64,000 nt of DNA, from contig NZ_JAJUWY010000003.1 in the NCBI RefSeq assembly GCF_021390425.1, positions 124,001 to 188,000 on the forward strand. The letters run 5' to 3'. The notes under the pieces were generated by a model that saw nothing but the letters and a program-made list of their open reading frames with translations, was not told the DNA's origin and ran no database searches. Of the stretch, positions 7,964 through 15,977 are shown piece after piece. The first letter of the stretch is position 1; each line of letters begins with the position of its first letter. This DNA is from Lysobacter sp. GX 14042. Lineage in GTDB: Bacteria; Pseudomonadota; Gammaproteobacteria; Xanthomonadales; Xanthomonadaceae. Position numbers and translations under genes: made by a program.

Positions 7964-9727
7964 TCAGCCACCCGGGCCCGGATCGACCGGCGGGGTACCA
8001 CCGGTGGACGGCTGCGCGACCGCCAGCGACAGGCTGTTGGACTGCAGGTTGCCGCTGCCGGAGGCGATGTTGACGCCGATGTTGCCGGAGGCGCCGTTGA
8101 AGGCCGCACCGGTCAGCGTGGCGCTGTTGGTCGCCGCGACCGCCACCTGGTAGCTCATGTCCAGGGTGCCGGTGAGGGCAGCGGCCATCTCGGCATCCGA
8201 CAGGTCGATGGTGCCGGCCTCGTCGGTGTCGAAGGCGATGCCGCCGATGCTCCCGAACTCGTCGGAGTCGCGGTACGGGTTGTCGATCGAGCCCTGCATG
8301 TCGCCGTCCATGTCGAGGTGGCCCAGACGCGGCGAATCGGGATGGTTGCCGTCGTTGCCGTCGGCGCCCCAGACCTCCGGATAGATGTTGCCCATCTGGT
8401 AGGCCGCGCCACGGCCGGCATAGCTGCCCGCCGAGCCGTCGGTACCGGTGAGCGTGCCGCCGATGGTCAGCGTCAGGGTGTCCTGGACCTCGGTCATGGT
8501 GCCGGCGTTGTTGGTCACGTTGCCGGTCGAGACCTGGTCGGAGGCCACCGAGGCCTGCGCATAGGCGCTGGTGGCCACCGAGGCGGCCAGCGAGTTGCGC
8601 TGGGCGTTGTTGTTGCCCGAAGCGGCGTTGACGTTGATATTGCCCGACGCGCCGCTGAAGGCCGCTCCGCTGAGGCCGGCGGCGTTGGCGACGCCCGCGT
8701 TGTTGGTGACGTTGCTGGCGCCCAGCTGGTTGTTGAAGATCTCCGCATCGGCCATGCCGAAGGCGAAGCTGGCGTCGGCCGCCGACAGCGCCGCGGCGTT
8801 GTCCTGGGCGTTGTTGTCGCCAGCGGCGACGTTGAAGCCCAGGTTGCCCGAGGCGCCACCACCCGCGTCGTCGCCGATCGCGGCGATGTTCTCGAGCGTG
8901 TCGTTGTTGCCCTCGTTGCCCACCGTGGTCTGGCGGCCATCGACCACCGCGATCGCGGCCGAGTCGAGGTCGATCGAACCGGTGATCTCGGGGGCGCCGG
9001 TGAACGCGATGTCCGAACTCACCGACAGGTCCTTCGACAAGTAGACCGAGCGGCCGTGCTCGTTCTGCTCACGACGGATGTCGGAGTCGACATCGACGTT
9101 CTCGTACACCTCGTTGGTCGACATGCGCTGGTCGACGACGTAGTTCTCGCTGGAGGTGAGACGCTGGTCGACGAGGTAGTTCTCGCTCAGCGCGCCGGTG
9201 ACCCGGATGTCCTCGGCGTAGGTACGGCTCTCGTTGACCGAGTAGTCCTGGTCCACGTCCAGGGTGTAGTTCTCGGTGTTGTTGACGGTGTTGTTGAAGG
9301 TATCGCTGGCGGTGTTGGTCACCGTGTTGGTTTCGCTGTTGGCCAGCGTGTTGGTGATCGTGTTGGTCTCGGTGTTGTCGAGCGTGTTGGTCACCGTGTT
9401 GGTTTCGTTGTTGGTGACGGTGTTGTCGTAGGTGTCGTTGTAGCGGATCACCGCGGCGGCATCGAGCACCAGGTCGATGTCGGCGTCGATCGCGGCATTG
9501 ACATCGGCATTGACGTTGATGTTCTCGGTGTAGTTGCGCTCGGTGGTGTTGGTTTCCATGTTGCGGATGTCGTCGACGGTGATGTCCCAGTCCTCGACGA
9601 CCACGTGGTTGTGCAGGATGTCGGCGTCCGCGTTCGGGTCGTCGACGCTTTGCGCGAAGGCGGCGGGGCTGGCCACCAGGGCAGCCACCGCGACCGCCAT
9701 CGCGGTTTTCCTCAGGTTGACGTTCAT
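7964..9727 (-). CDS. FapC-like major amyloid-repeat protein
   Basis: The 587-aa secreted protein has a signal peptide (cleavage near residue 25, AAFAQ). It has three spaced copies of a GASGN-[IL]-x-[VF]-N-x-A-[AS]-G-x-N-x-Q-x-N motif at about residues 291-315, 359-384 and 545-571. Pseudomonas FapC likewise has three Asn/Gln-rich repeats separated by linkers. Upstream lie two further tandem repeats: a 12-residue Thr/Asn unit (ETNTVTNTLDNT, three copies, 108-143) and a 12-residue unit starting SENY (two copies, 181-204). The ATG at 9725-9727 has GAGAGAA before it. The protein has no cysteine, unlike FapC, which ends in Cys-X-X-Cys. Amyloid formation is inferred. Confidence 0.75.
   Translation of the reverse strand: MNVNLRKTAMAVAVAALVASPAAFAQSVDDPNADADILHNHVVVEDWDITVDDIRNMETNTTERNYTENINVNADVNAAIDADIDLVLDAAAVIRYNDTYDNTVTNNETNTVTNTLDNTETNTITNTLANSETNTVTNTASDTFNNTVNNTENYTLDVDQDYSVNESRTYAEDIRVTGALSENYLVDQRLTSSENYVVDQRMSTNEVYENVDVDSDIRREQNEHGRSVYLSKDLSVSSDIAFTGAPEITGSIDLDSAAIAVVDGRQTTVGNEGNNDTLENIAAIGDDAGGGASGNLGFNVAAGDNNAQDNAAALSAADASFAFGMADAEIFNNQLGASNVTNNAGVANAAGLSGAAFSGASGNINVNAASGNNNAQRNSLAASVATSAYAQASVASDQVSTGNVTNNAGTMTEVQDTLTLTIGGTLTGTDGSAGSYAGRGAAYQMGNIYPEVWGADGNDGNHPDSPRLGHLDMDGDMQGSIDNPYRDSDEFGSIGGIAFDTDEAGTIDLSDAEMAAALTGTLDMSYQVAVAATNSATLTGAAFNGASGNIGVNIASGSGNLQSNSLSLAVAQPSTGGTPPVDPGPGG
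9116..9187 (-). repeat. Two tandem 36-bp units (SENY repeat)
   Basis: This stretch encodes SENYLVDQRLTS followed by SENYVVDQRMST in the FapC-like protein. The DNA copies differ at several positions, so the repeat is kept at the protein level. Confidence 0.75.
9299..9406 (-). repeat. Three tandem 36-bp units (Thr/Asn repeat)
   Basis: This stretch encodes ETNTVTNTLDNT, ETNTITNTLANS and ETNTVTNTASDT in the FapC-like protein. The units are imperfect at DNA level and continue as degenerate Asn/Thr-rich sequence on both sides. Confidence 0.8.
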
Positions 9728-9765
9728 GGTTCTCTCTCTCTTTGGTACCACGGGTGGAACGGGTG

Positions 9766-10395
9766 TCACCTGCCCCGGAAATCCAGTGCGAGCTGATTGC
9801 TCGTCGCATTGCCCGAGCCGGCGACCTGGTTGAGTTGCAGCACTCCCGAGAATCCCCGCAGTGCCGTGGCTTCCACCGCGACTGAGCGCGAGCCGCTGGC
9901 GGTCGCGCGCGGATCCATGGAGGTCTGCTCCCCCGCCGACGCGGAAACGAGCGACAGACCTTCGTCGCCCGTCTCGCGTATGCCCTGTGCCGCCAGCGTC
10001 GCGGTGACGAGGTTCACCTCGGCATTGCCGCTCCCGCTGGCCTGGTTGATCGATACGATTCCGCTGGCGCCCGCCAGGGCCCGGCCGCCGATGCCGGCTT
10101 CGGCCCGGTGCGGCGTGTCGAAACGGTCGCCGCCGCGCGACTGGCGCGCGGTTGCCGCCGCATCGGCGTGCCCGCCGCTGGCGAGGGCGTGCACGTTGGC
10201 CTGCATGTTCAGGTCGCCGGCGGCCTGGTTGACCGCGATGGCGCCACTGGCACCGGCCAGCGCGCTGTCACCGATGTGGCTGTGGGCGAGATAGCCGAGC
10301 AGCGCCTCGTAGGATTCGGCCGCCGGCTCGTCGGCGGCTGCCGGAGCGGCGCAAGCGAGACAGGCCAGGAGCAGCAGCGGAAACCGCGTCGCCAT
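9766..10395 (-). CDS. FapB-like minor amyloid-repeat protein
   Basis: The 209-aa product has a signal peptide (about residues 1-21, ending APAAAD) and three copies of an amyloid-type repeat: GASGAIAVNQAAGDLNMQAN, GASGIVSINQASGSGNAEVN and GFSGVLQLNQVAGSGNATSN. This is the pattern of FapB, the minor or nucleator subunit in Pseudomonas, which also has three repeats. The ATG at 10393-10395 lies three bases after the stop of the upstream gene, so the two are co-transcribed. There is no C-terminal Cys-X-X-Cys. Subunit function is inferred from repeats and gene order. Confidence 0.72.
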   Translation of the reverse strand: MATRFPLLLLACLACAAPAAADEPAAESYEALLGYLAHSHIGDSALAGASGAIAVNQAAGDLNMQANVHALASGGHADAAATARQSRGGDRFDTPHRAEAGIGGRALAGASGIVSINQASGSGNAEVNLVTATLAAQGIRETGDEGLSLVSASAGEQTSMDPRATASGSRSVAVEATALRGFSGVLQLNQVAGSGNATSNQLALDFRGR

Positions 10396-10398
10396 GGT

Positions 10399-10932
10399 TC
10401 AGGGGCCTCCCGGCGGGGTGGTCGACTGCGATGCCTGGCCCATGAGCGGGAACTGCGCCAGCGCACCATTGATCTGGTCCGCGATCCCGCCGGTGGCGCG
10501 GTGCACGGCGCCGATCGGCACCGAAACGCTGCCGCTGAGCGAGGCGCCCGACAGCGGCCCCGAATTCCCGGTGAGCACATCCAGCGAGCCGCCCACGGCA
10601 TGCCGGGTCATCCGCTCGACGGTGGTCGGCCCGGCAACCGGTCCCGCGCCGGTGCTGGCGCCCAGGGCGGCGAACTCGGCGTCGGTCAGCTCACCGGTGC
10701 CGAGGACGCGTTCGAGCTCGGTGCGCGGCGAGGGATCCACGATGACCGCCATTCCCGGCGGCATCGAGCGGTACGCGTGGCGGGCGTGCACATCACGCAG
10801 GACCACGATCTCGCCATGCCGCGCCTTGTCGGAGTGGCGCGCGCCGGATGCCTGGGCGAGCAGGGGCGCCAACGCCAGCAGACTCACGGAGACGATCAGG
10901 GCCCCGCTGCGGAGACGGGCTTGGCTTGACAT
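10399..10932 (-). CDS. First gene of Fap-like operon, small exported protein (FapA position)
   Basis: The 177-aa product has a signal peptide (about residues 1-30, ending LLAQASG). The C-terminal half is rich in Gly and Ser (NSGPLSGASLSGSVSVP). The ATG at 10930-10932 is preferred; the longer reading frame starts at a TTG that coincides with the predicted promoter. By position it corresponds to FapA, a periplasmic chaperone-like protein in Pseudomonas, but no FapA-specific motif was identified. Confidence 0.6.
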   Translation of the reverse strand: MSSQARLRSGALIVSVSLLALAPLLAQASGARHSDKARHGEIVVLRDVHARHAYRSMPPGMAVIVDPSPRTELERVLGTGELTDAEFAALGASTGAGPVAGPTTVERMTRHAVGGSLDVLTGNSGPLSGASLSGSVSVPIGAVHRATGGIADQINGALAQFPLMGQASQSTTPPGGP

Positions 10933-10967
10933 GGGGGTGGTTCCCGAATGGATGCAAGGGAACCAAC

Positions 10968-10983
10968 GCACGGTGCATGCCAA
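10968..10983 (-). promoter_or_regulatory. Sigma-54-type promoter of the Fap-like operon
   Basis: On the minus strand TTGGCATGCACCGTGC gives the invariant GG-N10-GC spacing of a sigma-54 promoter. The -24 element is TTGGCA and the -12 element is GTGC. Transcription would start near 10956, about 24 bases before the first start codon of the operon. A sigma-54 activator gene sits at the other end of the same operon. Confidence 0.7.
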
Positions 10984-11043
10984 GCATAAATGTCCTTTTA
11001 CTTCAATCAGTTACGAACAACGCGAGATGTTTTCGCGTCCGCT

Positions 11044-11054
11044 GGTGTAACACC
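11044..11054. promoter_or_regulatory. Palindrome upstream of the Fap-like operon, site 1
   Basis: GGTGT-A-ACACC is a perfect 5-1-5 palindrome about 70 bp upstream of the -24 element. It is a candidate upstream activator site. Confidence 0.4.
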
Positions 11055-11125
11055 CGTGTGCCATCCCGGAGGCCGGGTGGCGCCCTGGCACGGCGCACAT
11101 CCAGGCAGCAGCGGTCGCATCGGCA

Positions 11126-11147
11126 GGTGTAACCCGCGTGCTACACC
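11126..11147. promoter_or_regulatory. Palindrome upstream of the Fap-like operon, site 2
   Basis: GGTGTA-N10-TACACC is a perfect 6-bp inverted repeat about 150 bp upstream of the -24 element. It shares GGTGTAAC with site 1, so the two are probably read by one protein, such as the sigma-54 activator. Confidence 0.45.
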
Positions 11148-11239
11148 CGTACCCGGGTCGTTTACACATCCGTCGTGGCGCGTGGTCCGGCACCCCTGGA
11201 CGTGGGACCATCGGCCACCAGTTCACATCGGACCCGCAC

Positions 11240-11950
11240 ATGGACGGTGACCGCCGCGACGACTTCATCCACGTGACCGAGGACGCGCTCGACGCCGCCA
11301 GCTGCCGCACGCTGGTGGAGCGCTTCGAGGCGAGCGGCGACCTCGGCCGCGGCCGGGTCGGCGGCGGTGTCCACGTGGAACTCAAGGACAGCCACGACCT
11401 GACCATCAGCGGCCGTCCGGAATGGCTGCAGCTGGAAGGCCTGCTCAACGCGGCGATGCTGCGCGGCCTGATGGACTACGTGCGCCGCTGGCCGTACACG
11501 CTGATCGCGCCCCTGATGCTCCAGGTCACCGATGCCGGCGGCCGGCCCACGCGACTGGACGCGGAACGGGTCCGGGGGATGGCCGACGCCGAGCTGGCGC
11601 CGCTGCTGCGCCTGGTGTTCCGCCCCGGCGCCATCAACCTGCAGCGCTACCGCGCCGGACAGGGTGGCTACCCCTACTGGCACTGCGAGCTGTTCCCGCG
11701 TGATGGCCAGGCCGAGACCCTGCACCGCCACCTGCTCTGGACGGTGTACCTCAACGACGGGTTCGCGGCCGGCGAGACCGAGTTCCTCCACCAGCGCCGC
11801 AGGATCGCGCCGCGGACCGGGTCACTGCTGATCGCCCCGGCCGGGTTCACCCATACCCATCGCGGCAACCGGCCGGAGGGGGGCGACAAGTACATCGCGA
11901 CCAGCTGGGTGCTGTTCCAGCGTGCCGAGCACCTGTACCCGCCGGGATAG
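11240..11950 (+). CDS. 2OG-Fe(II) oxygenase family protein
   Basis: The 236-aa cytoplasmic protein has a prolyl-hydroxylase-type jelly-roll pattern. Candidate iron ligands are His148 and Glu150 (YWHCE) and a distal His at 205 or 207 (FTHTHRG). The basic residue after it (Lys217) could bind 2-oxoglutarate. LHRHLLWTVYLND and GETEFLHQ are typical core strands of the family. The HxE in place of HxD is a known variant. The substrate is unknown. It is divergent from the Fap-like operon, but nothing shows a shared function. Confidence 0.8.
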   Translation: MDGDRRDDFIHVTEDALDAASCRTLVERFEASGDLGRGRVGGGVHVELKDSHDLTISGRPEWLQLEGLLNAAMLRGLMDYVRRWPYTLIAPLMLQVTDAGGRPTRLDAERVRGMADAELAPLLRLVFRPGAINLQRYRAGQGGYPYWHCELFPRDGQAETLHRHLLWTVYLNDGFAAGETEFLHQRRRIAPRTGSLLIAPAGFTHTHRGNRPEGGDKYIATSWVLFQRAEHLYPPG

Positions 11951-11953
11951 TGC

Positions 11954-12388
11954 TCAGCTGCCCTGCGGGTGGTTCAGCACCAGCCAGTACAGGCCGACCT
12001 GCTTGACCGCCCAGACGAACTGCTCAAAGTCGACCGGCTTCTGGATATAGCTGTTCACGCCCAGCGCGTAGCTGGCCTCGACGTCGAACGGCTCGGTGCT
12101 GGTGGTCAGCACCACCACCGGCAGGGTACGGGTGGCCTCGTCGGCACGGATCGCCTGCAGCACCTCGCGGCCGTCGACCTTCGGCAGGTTCAGGTCCAGC
12201 AGCACGATCGAGGGCAGGTCGCCCTGGTCCCGGCCGGCGTGCGCACCCCGGGCGAACAGGTAGTCCAGCGCCTCCGCGCCGTCGCCGACCACCACCAGGC
12301 GATTGGCGATCTTCGCCTCGGCGAAGGCAAGCCGGGTCAGCTCGACGTCGTCGGGGTTGTCTTCGACCAGCAGGATGTCCTTGTGCAT
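11954..12388 (-). CDS. CheY/Rcp1-type response regulator
   Basis: The 144-aa product is a single receiver domain. The acidic pocket is EDN near the N-terminus, the phosphoacceptor is Asp65 (VLLDLNLP), TTST follows beta-4 and Lys117 is in IQKP. There is no output domain. The insertion between alpha-2 and beta-3 and the C-terminal WLVLNHP are typical of Rcp1-like regulators paired with phytochrome-type kinases. It lies directly after a histidine kinase gene on the same strand, which is its likely partner. Confidence 0.93.
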   Translation of the reverse strand: MHKDILLVEDNPDDVELTRLAFAEAKIANRLVVVGDGAEALDYLFARGAHAGRDQGDLPSIVLLDLNLPKVDGREVLQAIRADEATRTLPVVVLTTSTEPFDVEASYALGVNSYIQKPVDFEQFVWAVKQVGLYWLVLNHPQGS

Positions 12389-12403
12389 TGCGATACCCGT
12401 CTG

Positions 12404-13153
12404 TCAGGCCGCGGCGGGAAGCCGGAGGTGGAACGTGGCACCGCCGGCGCCGGCGGATTCCGCGTCCAGGCTGCCGCCATGCCGTTCCACGATGCGTTGC
12501 GCCACCGCCAGCCCGAGCCCGTGGCCGGCGCCCTCCGCAGGCCCGTGCAGGCGCTGGAAGGGCTGGAAGATCTTGTGCAGGTAACGTGCGTCGAAACCGC
12601 TGCCGTGGTCGCGGATCCGCAGCTGCACCTGTCCCTCCGCATGGGCGCCGTGCAGCTCGATGCGCACGGCCTCCCCGGCCGGCGTGAAGCGCCACGCGTT
12701 GTCCATCAGCTTGCCCAGCGCGAGCCGCAGCAGGCGCTCGTCGCCCTGGGCCAGCAGGCCGTCGAGGCCTTCAGTGAGCACCTCGGCGCCGCGTTCCGGC
12801 TGCGCGTCCTGCAACTCGGCCAGCGCCCAGTCGCACAACAGGCCCAGGTCGACCGGCCCGGAGCGCAGCTCGGCGCCGGTGGCCTGCGAGAGTTCGCCCA
12901 GTCCGGTCAGCAGCCCGTCCATGCGATCGGCGGCCCGGCGGATGCGCTGGAGGTGGTCGCGCGAGGTCTCGTCCAGCTGCGCGGACGCCCGGCTTTCGAG
13001 CAGGCCCGAGAAGCTCTGGATCGAACGCAGGGGTGCCCGCAGGTCGTGGGCGACCGCATCGGCGAACAGCTGCAGCTGGCGCCGCGAGGCCTCGTCGGCC
13101 TCACCGGTCGCGGCCTGCGCGTCAGGAGGGTGGGGAGCTGGAAACTGGGACAT
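12404..13153 (-). CDS. Sensor histidine kinase without membrane segments
   Basis: The 249-aa product starts almost directly with the dimerisation/phosphoacceptor helix. The His box is AVAHDLRAPLRSIQSFSGLL (His36), followed by the N box (KLMDNAWRFTP) and the G boxes (DHGSGFD, GHGLGLAV). It has no sensor domain or membrane segment, so its input must come from a partner. It resembles the kinase core of Cph1-type phytochrome kinases. It is 15 bp upstream of the receiver gene, forming a compact two-component pair. Confidence 0.92.
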   Translation of the reverse strand: MSQFPAPHPPDAQAATGEADEASRRQLQLFADAVAHDLRAPLRSIQSFSGLLESRASAQLDETSRDHLQRIRRAADRMDGLLTGLGELSQATGAELRSGPVDLGLLCDWALAELQDAQPERGAEVLTEGLDGLLAQGDERLLRLALGKLMDNAWRFTPAGEAVRIELHGAHAEGQVQLRIRDHGSGFDARYLHKIFQPFQRLHGPAEGAGHGLGLAVAQRIVERHGGSLDAESAGAGGATFHLRLPAAA

Positions 13154-13304
13154 CTAGAGGCAATGCACGTGGTTCGCCGGAAGATACAAACGCAACCGTG
13201 ATGGGGCGGTGCAGCACACCCGGCCCTGGGCCCTGGACCGTGACCGCGCGGTAAACCCCATGACCTTGGACCCCACCGGGGCCGGATTGCAACCCGCGGC
13301 CGGG

Positions 13305-14393
13305 TCAGAACAGTTCTCCCTGCGGTGAGGGAATGCGCGGGGCCACGAACCGGGCGACCTCCAGTGCCGGGAGACGGCCGAAGCCCAGCCGGCGGCTGGC
13401 GGTGGCGAAGCGCTGGCCCAGCAGGCGGGCGAACGGGCCCTCGCCGCGCATGCGGGTCCCGAAGCGGCTGTCATAGTCGCGCCCGCCCCGCATCTGCCGC
13501 ACCAGGCTCATCACGTGCGCGGCGCGGTCGGGGTAATGCAGTTGCAGCCACTCGCGCCAGACCTCCTTGAGCTCGTGGGGCAGGCGCAGGAGCACGTACC
13601 CGGCGGCGCGGGCGCCGTGTTCGTGGGCGGCTTCGAGGATGCGCTCCAGCTCGTGGTCGGTCAGGGCGGGCACCACCGGCGCCACCATCACGCCGACCGG
13701 CACGCCGGCCTGGTACAGCGCCCGCATCGCACGCAGCCGGGCATGCGGCGCGGAGGCCCGCGGCTCCATGCGCGCGGAAAGCCGGTTGTCCAGGCTGGTG
13801 ACCGAGAAGTACACCGTCACCAGCCGCTCGCGGGCCATCGAGGCCAGCAGGTCCAGGTCGCGCGTGATCATCGCGCTCTTGGTGACGAAGCTCACCGGGT
13901 GCCGGCACTCGGCGAGCACTTCCAGCAGTTCCCGGGTGATGCGATAGCGGCGCTCGATCGGCTGGTAGGCATCGGTGTTGATGCCCAGCGCCAGCGGGCG
14001 GGGCTGGTAACCGGGCTTTGCCAGCTCGGCGCGCAACCGCTCGGCGGCATTGGTCTTGGCGTACAGCCGGGTCTCGAAATCCAGCCCCGGCGAGAGGTCC
14101 AGCCAAGCATGCGAGGGGCGCGCGAAGCAATAGACGCAGCCGTGCTCGCAGCCGCGGTAGGGATTGACCGACTGCCCGAAACCGACATCGGGCGAGTCGT
14201 TGCGGCTGATGATGCCGCGGGCCTGCTCCTCGGTGACGGTGGTGGCGGGGCGGGGTGCCTCGGCCATGTCCTGGTACACCGAGCCCCATCCGTCGTCGCT
14301 GCCGACCGCGGTCGACGTCTCGTAGCGTCCGGCGACCCGCGAGGCGGCACCGCGGCCCTTGATCGGCTGCAGGGGTTTGCGGGCGTCTTCCAT
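13305..14393 (-). CDS. PA0069-family radical SAM protein
   Basis: The 362-aa protein carries the radical SAM cluster motif Cys82-x3-Cys86-x2-Cys89 in YRGCEHGCVYCFARPSH. It belongs to the spore-photolyase-like PA0069/Rv2578c group, whose reaction is unknown. A TIM-barrel body follows, with KSAMITRDLDLL and TVYFSVTSLD segments typical of the group. It lies between the two-component pair and the divergent cls with no operon partner. Confidence 0.9.
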   Translation of the reverse strand: MEDARKPLQPIKGRGAASRVAGRYETSTAVGSDDGWGSVYQDMAEAPRPATTVTEEQARGIISRNDSPDVGFGQSVNPYRGCEHGCVYCFARPSHAWLDLSPGLDFETRLYAKTNAAERLRAELAKPGYQPRPLALGINTDAYQPIERRYRITRELLEVLAECRHPVSFVTKSAMITRDLDLLASMARERLVTVYFSVTSLDNRLSARMEPRASAPHARLRAMRALYQAGVPVGVMVAPVVPALTDHELERILEAAHEHGARAAGYVLLRLPHELKEVWREWLQLHYPDRAAHVMSLVRQMRGGRDYDSRFGTRMRGEGPFARLLGQRFATASRRLGFGRLPALEVARFVAPRIPSPQGELF

Positions 14394-14487
14394 CGGGCTA
14401 GCCTAGTCCGGCACCGTCGCAGCACGCGCGACGGTGCGCGCGATGCCCGGGGCGCCGTTCAGGCCCGGAGCGCCTGCCGCCGAGCCG

Positions 14488-15924
14488 ATGCCCGACAGCC
14501 TGCCTGCCCTGTGGAGCCAACTGCTCGACTTCCAGCACCTGGAGGTCGCGCTGGTCGCCGGCTGGGCACTCTACGTGGCCGGCCTGGGCATGTGGATCGT
14601 GCTGCAGAAGCGCGAACCCGCCGCCACCCTGGCGTGGCTGATCGGGCTGGCGGCGCTGCCGTACCTGGGCTTCCTGGTCTACTACGTGTTCGGCCCGCAG
14701 AAGATCGACCGCCAGCGGCTGCGGCGCAACCGCGCCCGGCGCGCGCTCCCGGCGCTGCCGGCGGGGATCGCCGCCAGCGACGAGGCGGTGGAAATGGCGC
14801 ACATGGTGAACGCGACCACCGGCCTGCCGCCGACCAGCGCCACCTCCGCGGCGGTCCTGGTCGACGGCGCGGCGAAGTACCAGGCATTGCTGGAGGCGGT
14901 CGCCGGCGCCCGCGACCACGTCCACCTCGAGTACTACATCTTCCAGCCCGACCGCACCGGTACCGCCCTGCGTGACGCCTTGGCGGCCAAGGCGCGCGAG
15001 GGCGTCCAGGTGCGGCTGCTGCTCGATGCGGTCGGCTCGTCGGCGCTGCGGCGCAGCTTCCTGCAGCCGCTGCTGGCGGCCGGCGGCGAGGTGGCCTGGT
15101 TCCACCCCATGCGGCTGCGCTGGTTCTGGAAGCGCCCCTGGGTCAACCTGCGCAACCACCGCAAGCTGGTGGTGGTCGATGACCGGATCGGCTTCACCGG
15201 TGGCATCAACATCACCGACGAGCAGGACGAACGCCTGTGCGGGGCCGCCTACCGCGACCTGCACATCCGCCTGGAGGGCCGGGTGGTGCGCGAGCTGCAG
15301 CTGGTGTTCGTGGAGGACTGGGCGTACGCCACCGGAACCGCGCCCCTGCCGTTGTCCGACTTCGATCCGGGCCGCGGCTCGATCGCCACCCAGGTGGTGA
15401 CCTCCGGGCCGGATTCCTCATGGGAGAGCATCCACCGCGCGCACGTCGGGGCGATCCATGCCGCCCGGCGCCGGGTCTGGCTGATGACCCCCTACTTCGT
15501 TCCCGGCGAGGCGGCGATGATGGCGCTCACCTCGGCCGCGCTGGGCGGGCTGGACGTGCGCCTGCTGGTCCCGCGCATGAGCGACAGCCGGCTGGTCACC
15601 TATGCCGCTCGCTCCTACTACGACCGGCTGCTCGCGGCCGGTGTCGCGATCCACGAGTACGGGCCGCGCCTGCTGCACAGCAAGGTGCTGGTCTGCGACG
15701 ACGAGCTGGCGATCGTCGGCAGCGCGAACTTCGACCACCGCAGCTTCCGGCTGAACTTCGAACTCTCCCTGCTGATCCGCGACCCGGCCCTGGTCGCGGC
15801 CCTCGCCCGGGTGGTGGAACACGACTGCGGTGCCTGCAGCCCGGTGTCCGCGCAGCGGCCGCGGCCGTTGTGGCGCGCGCGGCTGCCCGAAGGCCTGGCA
15901 CGCCTGGTCTCACCGTTGCTCTAG
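14488..15924 (+). CDS. cls: Cardiolipin synthase
   Basis: This inner-membrane phospholipase-D superfamily enzyme makes cardiolipin from phosphatidylglycerol. The 478-aa product has two N-terminal membrane helices (about residues 18-40 and 47-68). Its two HKD motifs are [10 protein letters not shown] (His224) and [10 protein letters not shown] (His397), each followed by a GS/GG-N-D signature. The start is uncertain: ATG at 14488 fits family length, while ATG 14443 or GTG 14434 would add a Pro-rich leader. No clear ribosome-binding site was found for any of them. Confidence 0.93.
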   Translation: MPDSLPALWSQLLDFQHLEVALVAGWALYVAGLGMWIVLQKREPAATLAWLIGLAALPYLGFLVYYVFGPQKIDRQRLRRNRARRALPALPAGIAASDEAVEMAHMVNATTGLPPTSATSAAVLVDGAAKYQALLEAVAGARDHVHLEYYIFQPDRTGTALRDALAAKAREGVQVRLLLDAVGSSALRRSFLQPLLAAGGEVAWFHPMRLRWFWKRPWVNLRNHRKLVVVDDRIGFTGGINITDEQDERLCGAAYRDLHIRLEGRVVRELQLVFVEDWAYATGTAPLPLSDFDPGRGSIATQVVTSGPDSSWESIHRAHVGAIHAARRRVWLMTPYFVPGEAAMMALTSAALGGLDVRLLVPRMSDSRLVTYAARSYYDRLLAAGVAIHEYGPRLLHSKVLVCDDELAIVGSANFDHRSFRLNFELSLLIRDPALVAALARVVEHDCGACSPVSAQRPRPLWRARLPEGLARLVSPLL

Positions 15925-15977
15925 CGCGGCCCGGGCCTGCCCGGCGCTACACTGGTGCGCCCACTTCCCGCCTGTCC

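Larger units (their letters stand above)
10933..11239. promoter_or_regulatory. Control region of the Fap-like operon
   Basis: This is the only spacer above 300 bp in the window. It holds a sigma-54-type promoter on the minus strand (10968-10983) and palindromes at 11044-11054 and 11126-11147. It also contains an AT-richer patch around 10981-11035 and the start of the oxygenase gene on the other side. No protein-coding gene is seen in it. Confidence 0.7.

Noticed and set aside
9299-9406. 36-bp tandem units resembling a CRISPR repeat length
   Set aside because: The units are contiguous with no spacers, imperfect, and in frame within a secreted protein.
10399-10983. TTG start at 10983 for the first Fap-like gene
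   Set aside because: It would place the start inside the predicted promoter and ahead of the signal peptide; the ATG at 10932 fits better.
11096-11112. Plus-strand TGGCACGGCGCACAT as a second sigma-54 promoter
   Set aside because: The GG-N10-GC rule fails; the bases at -12 are AT.
11365-11385. GTCCACGTGGAACT as a fourth parS site
   Set aside because: Only the core matches; three of the five left-flank positions differ, and it is far from the recF cluster.
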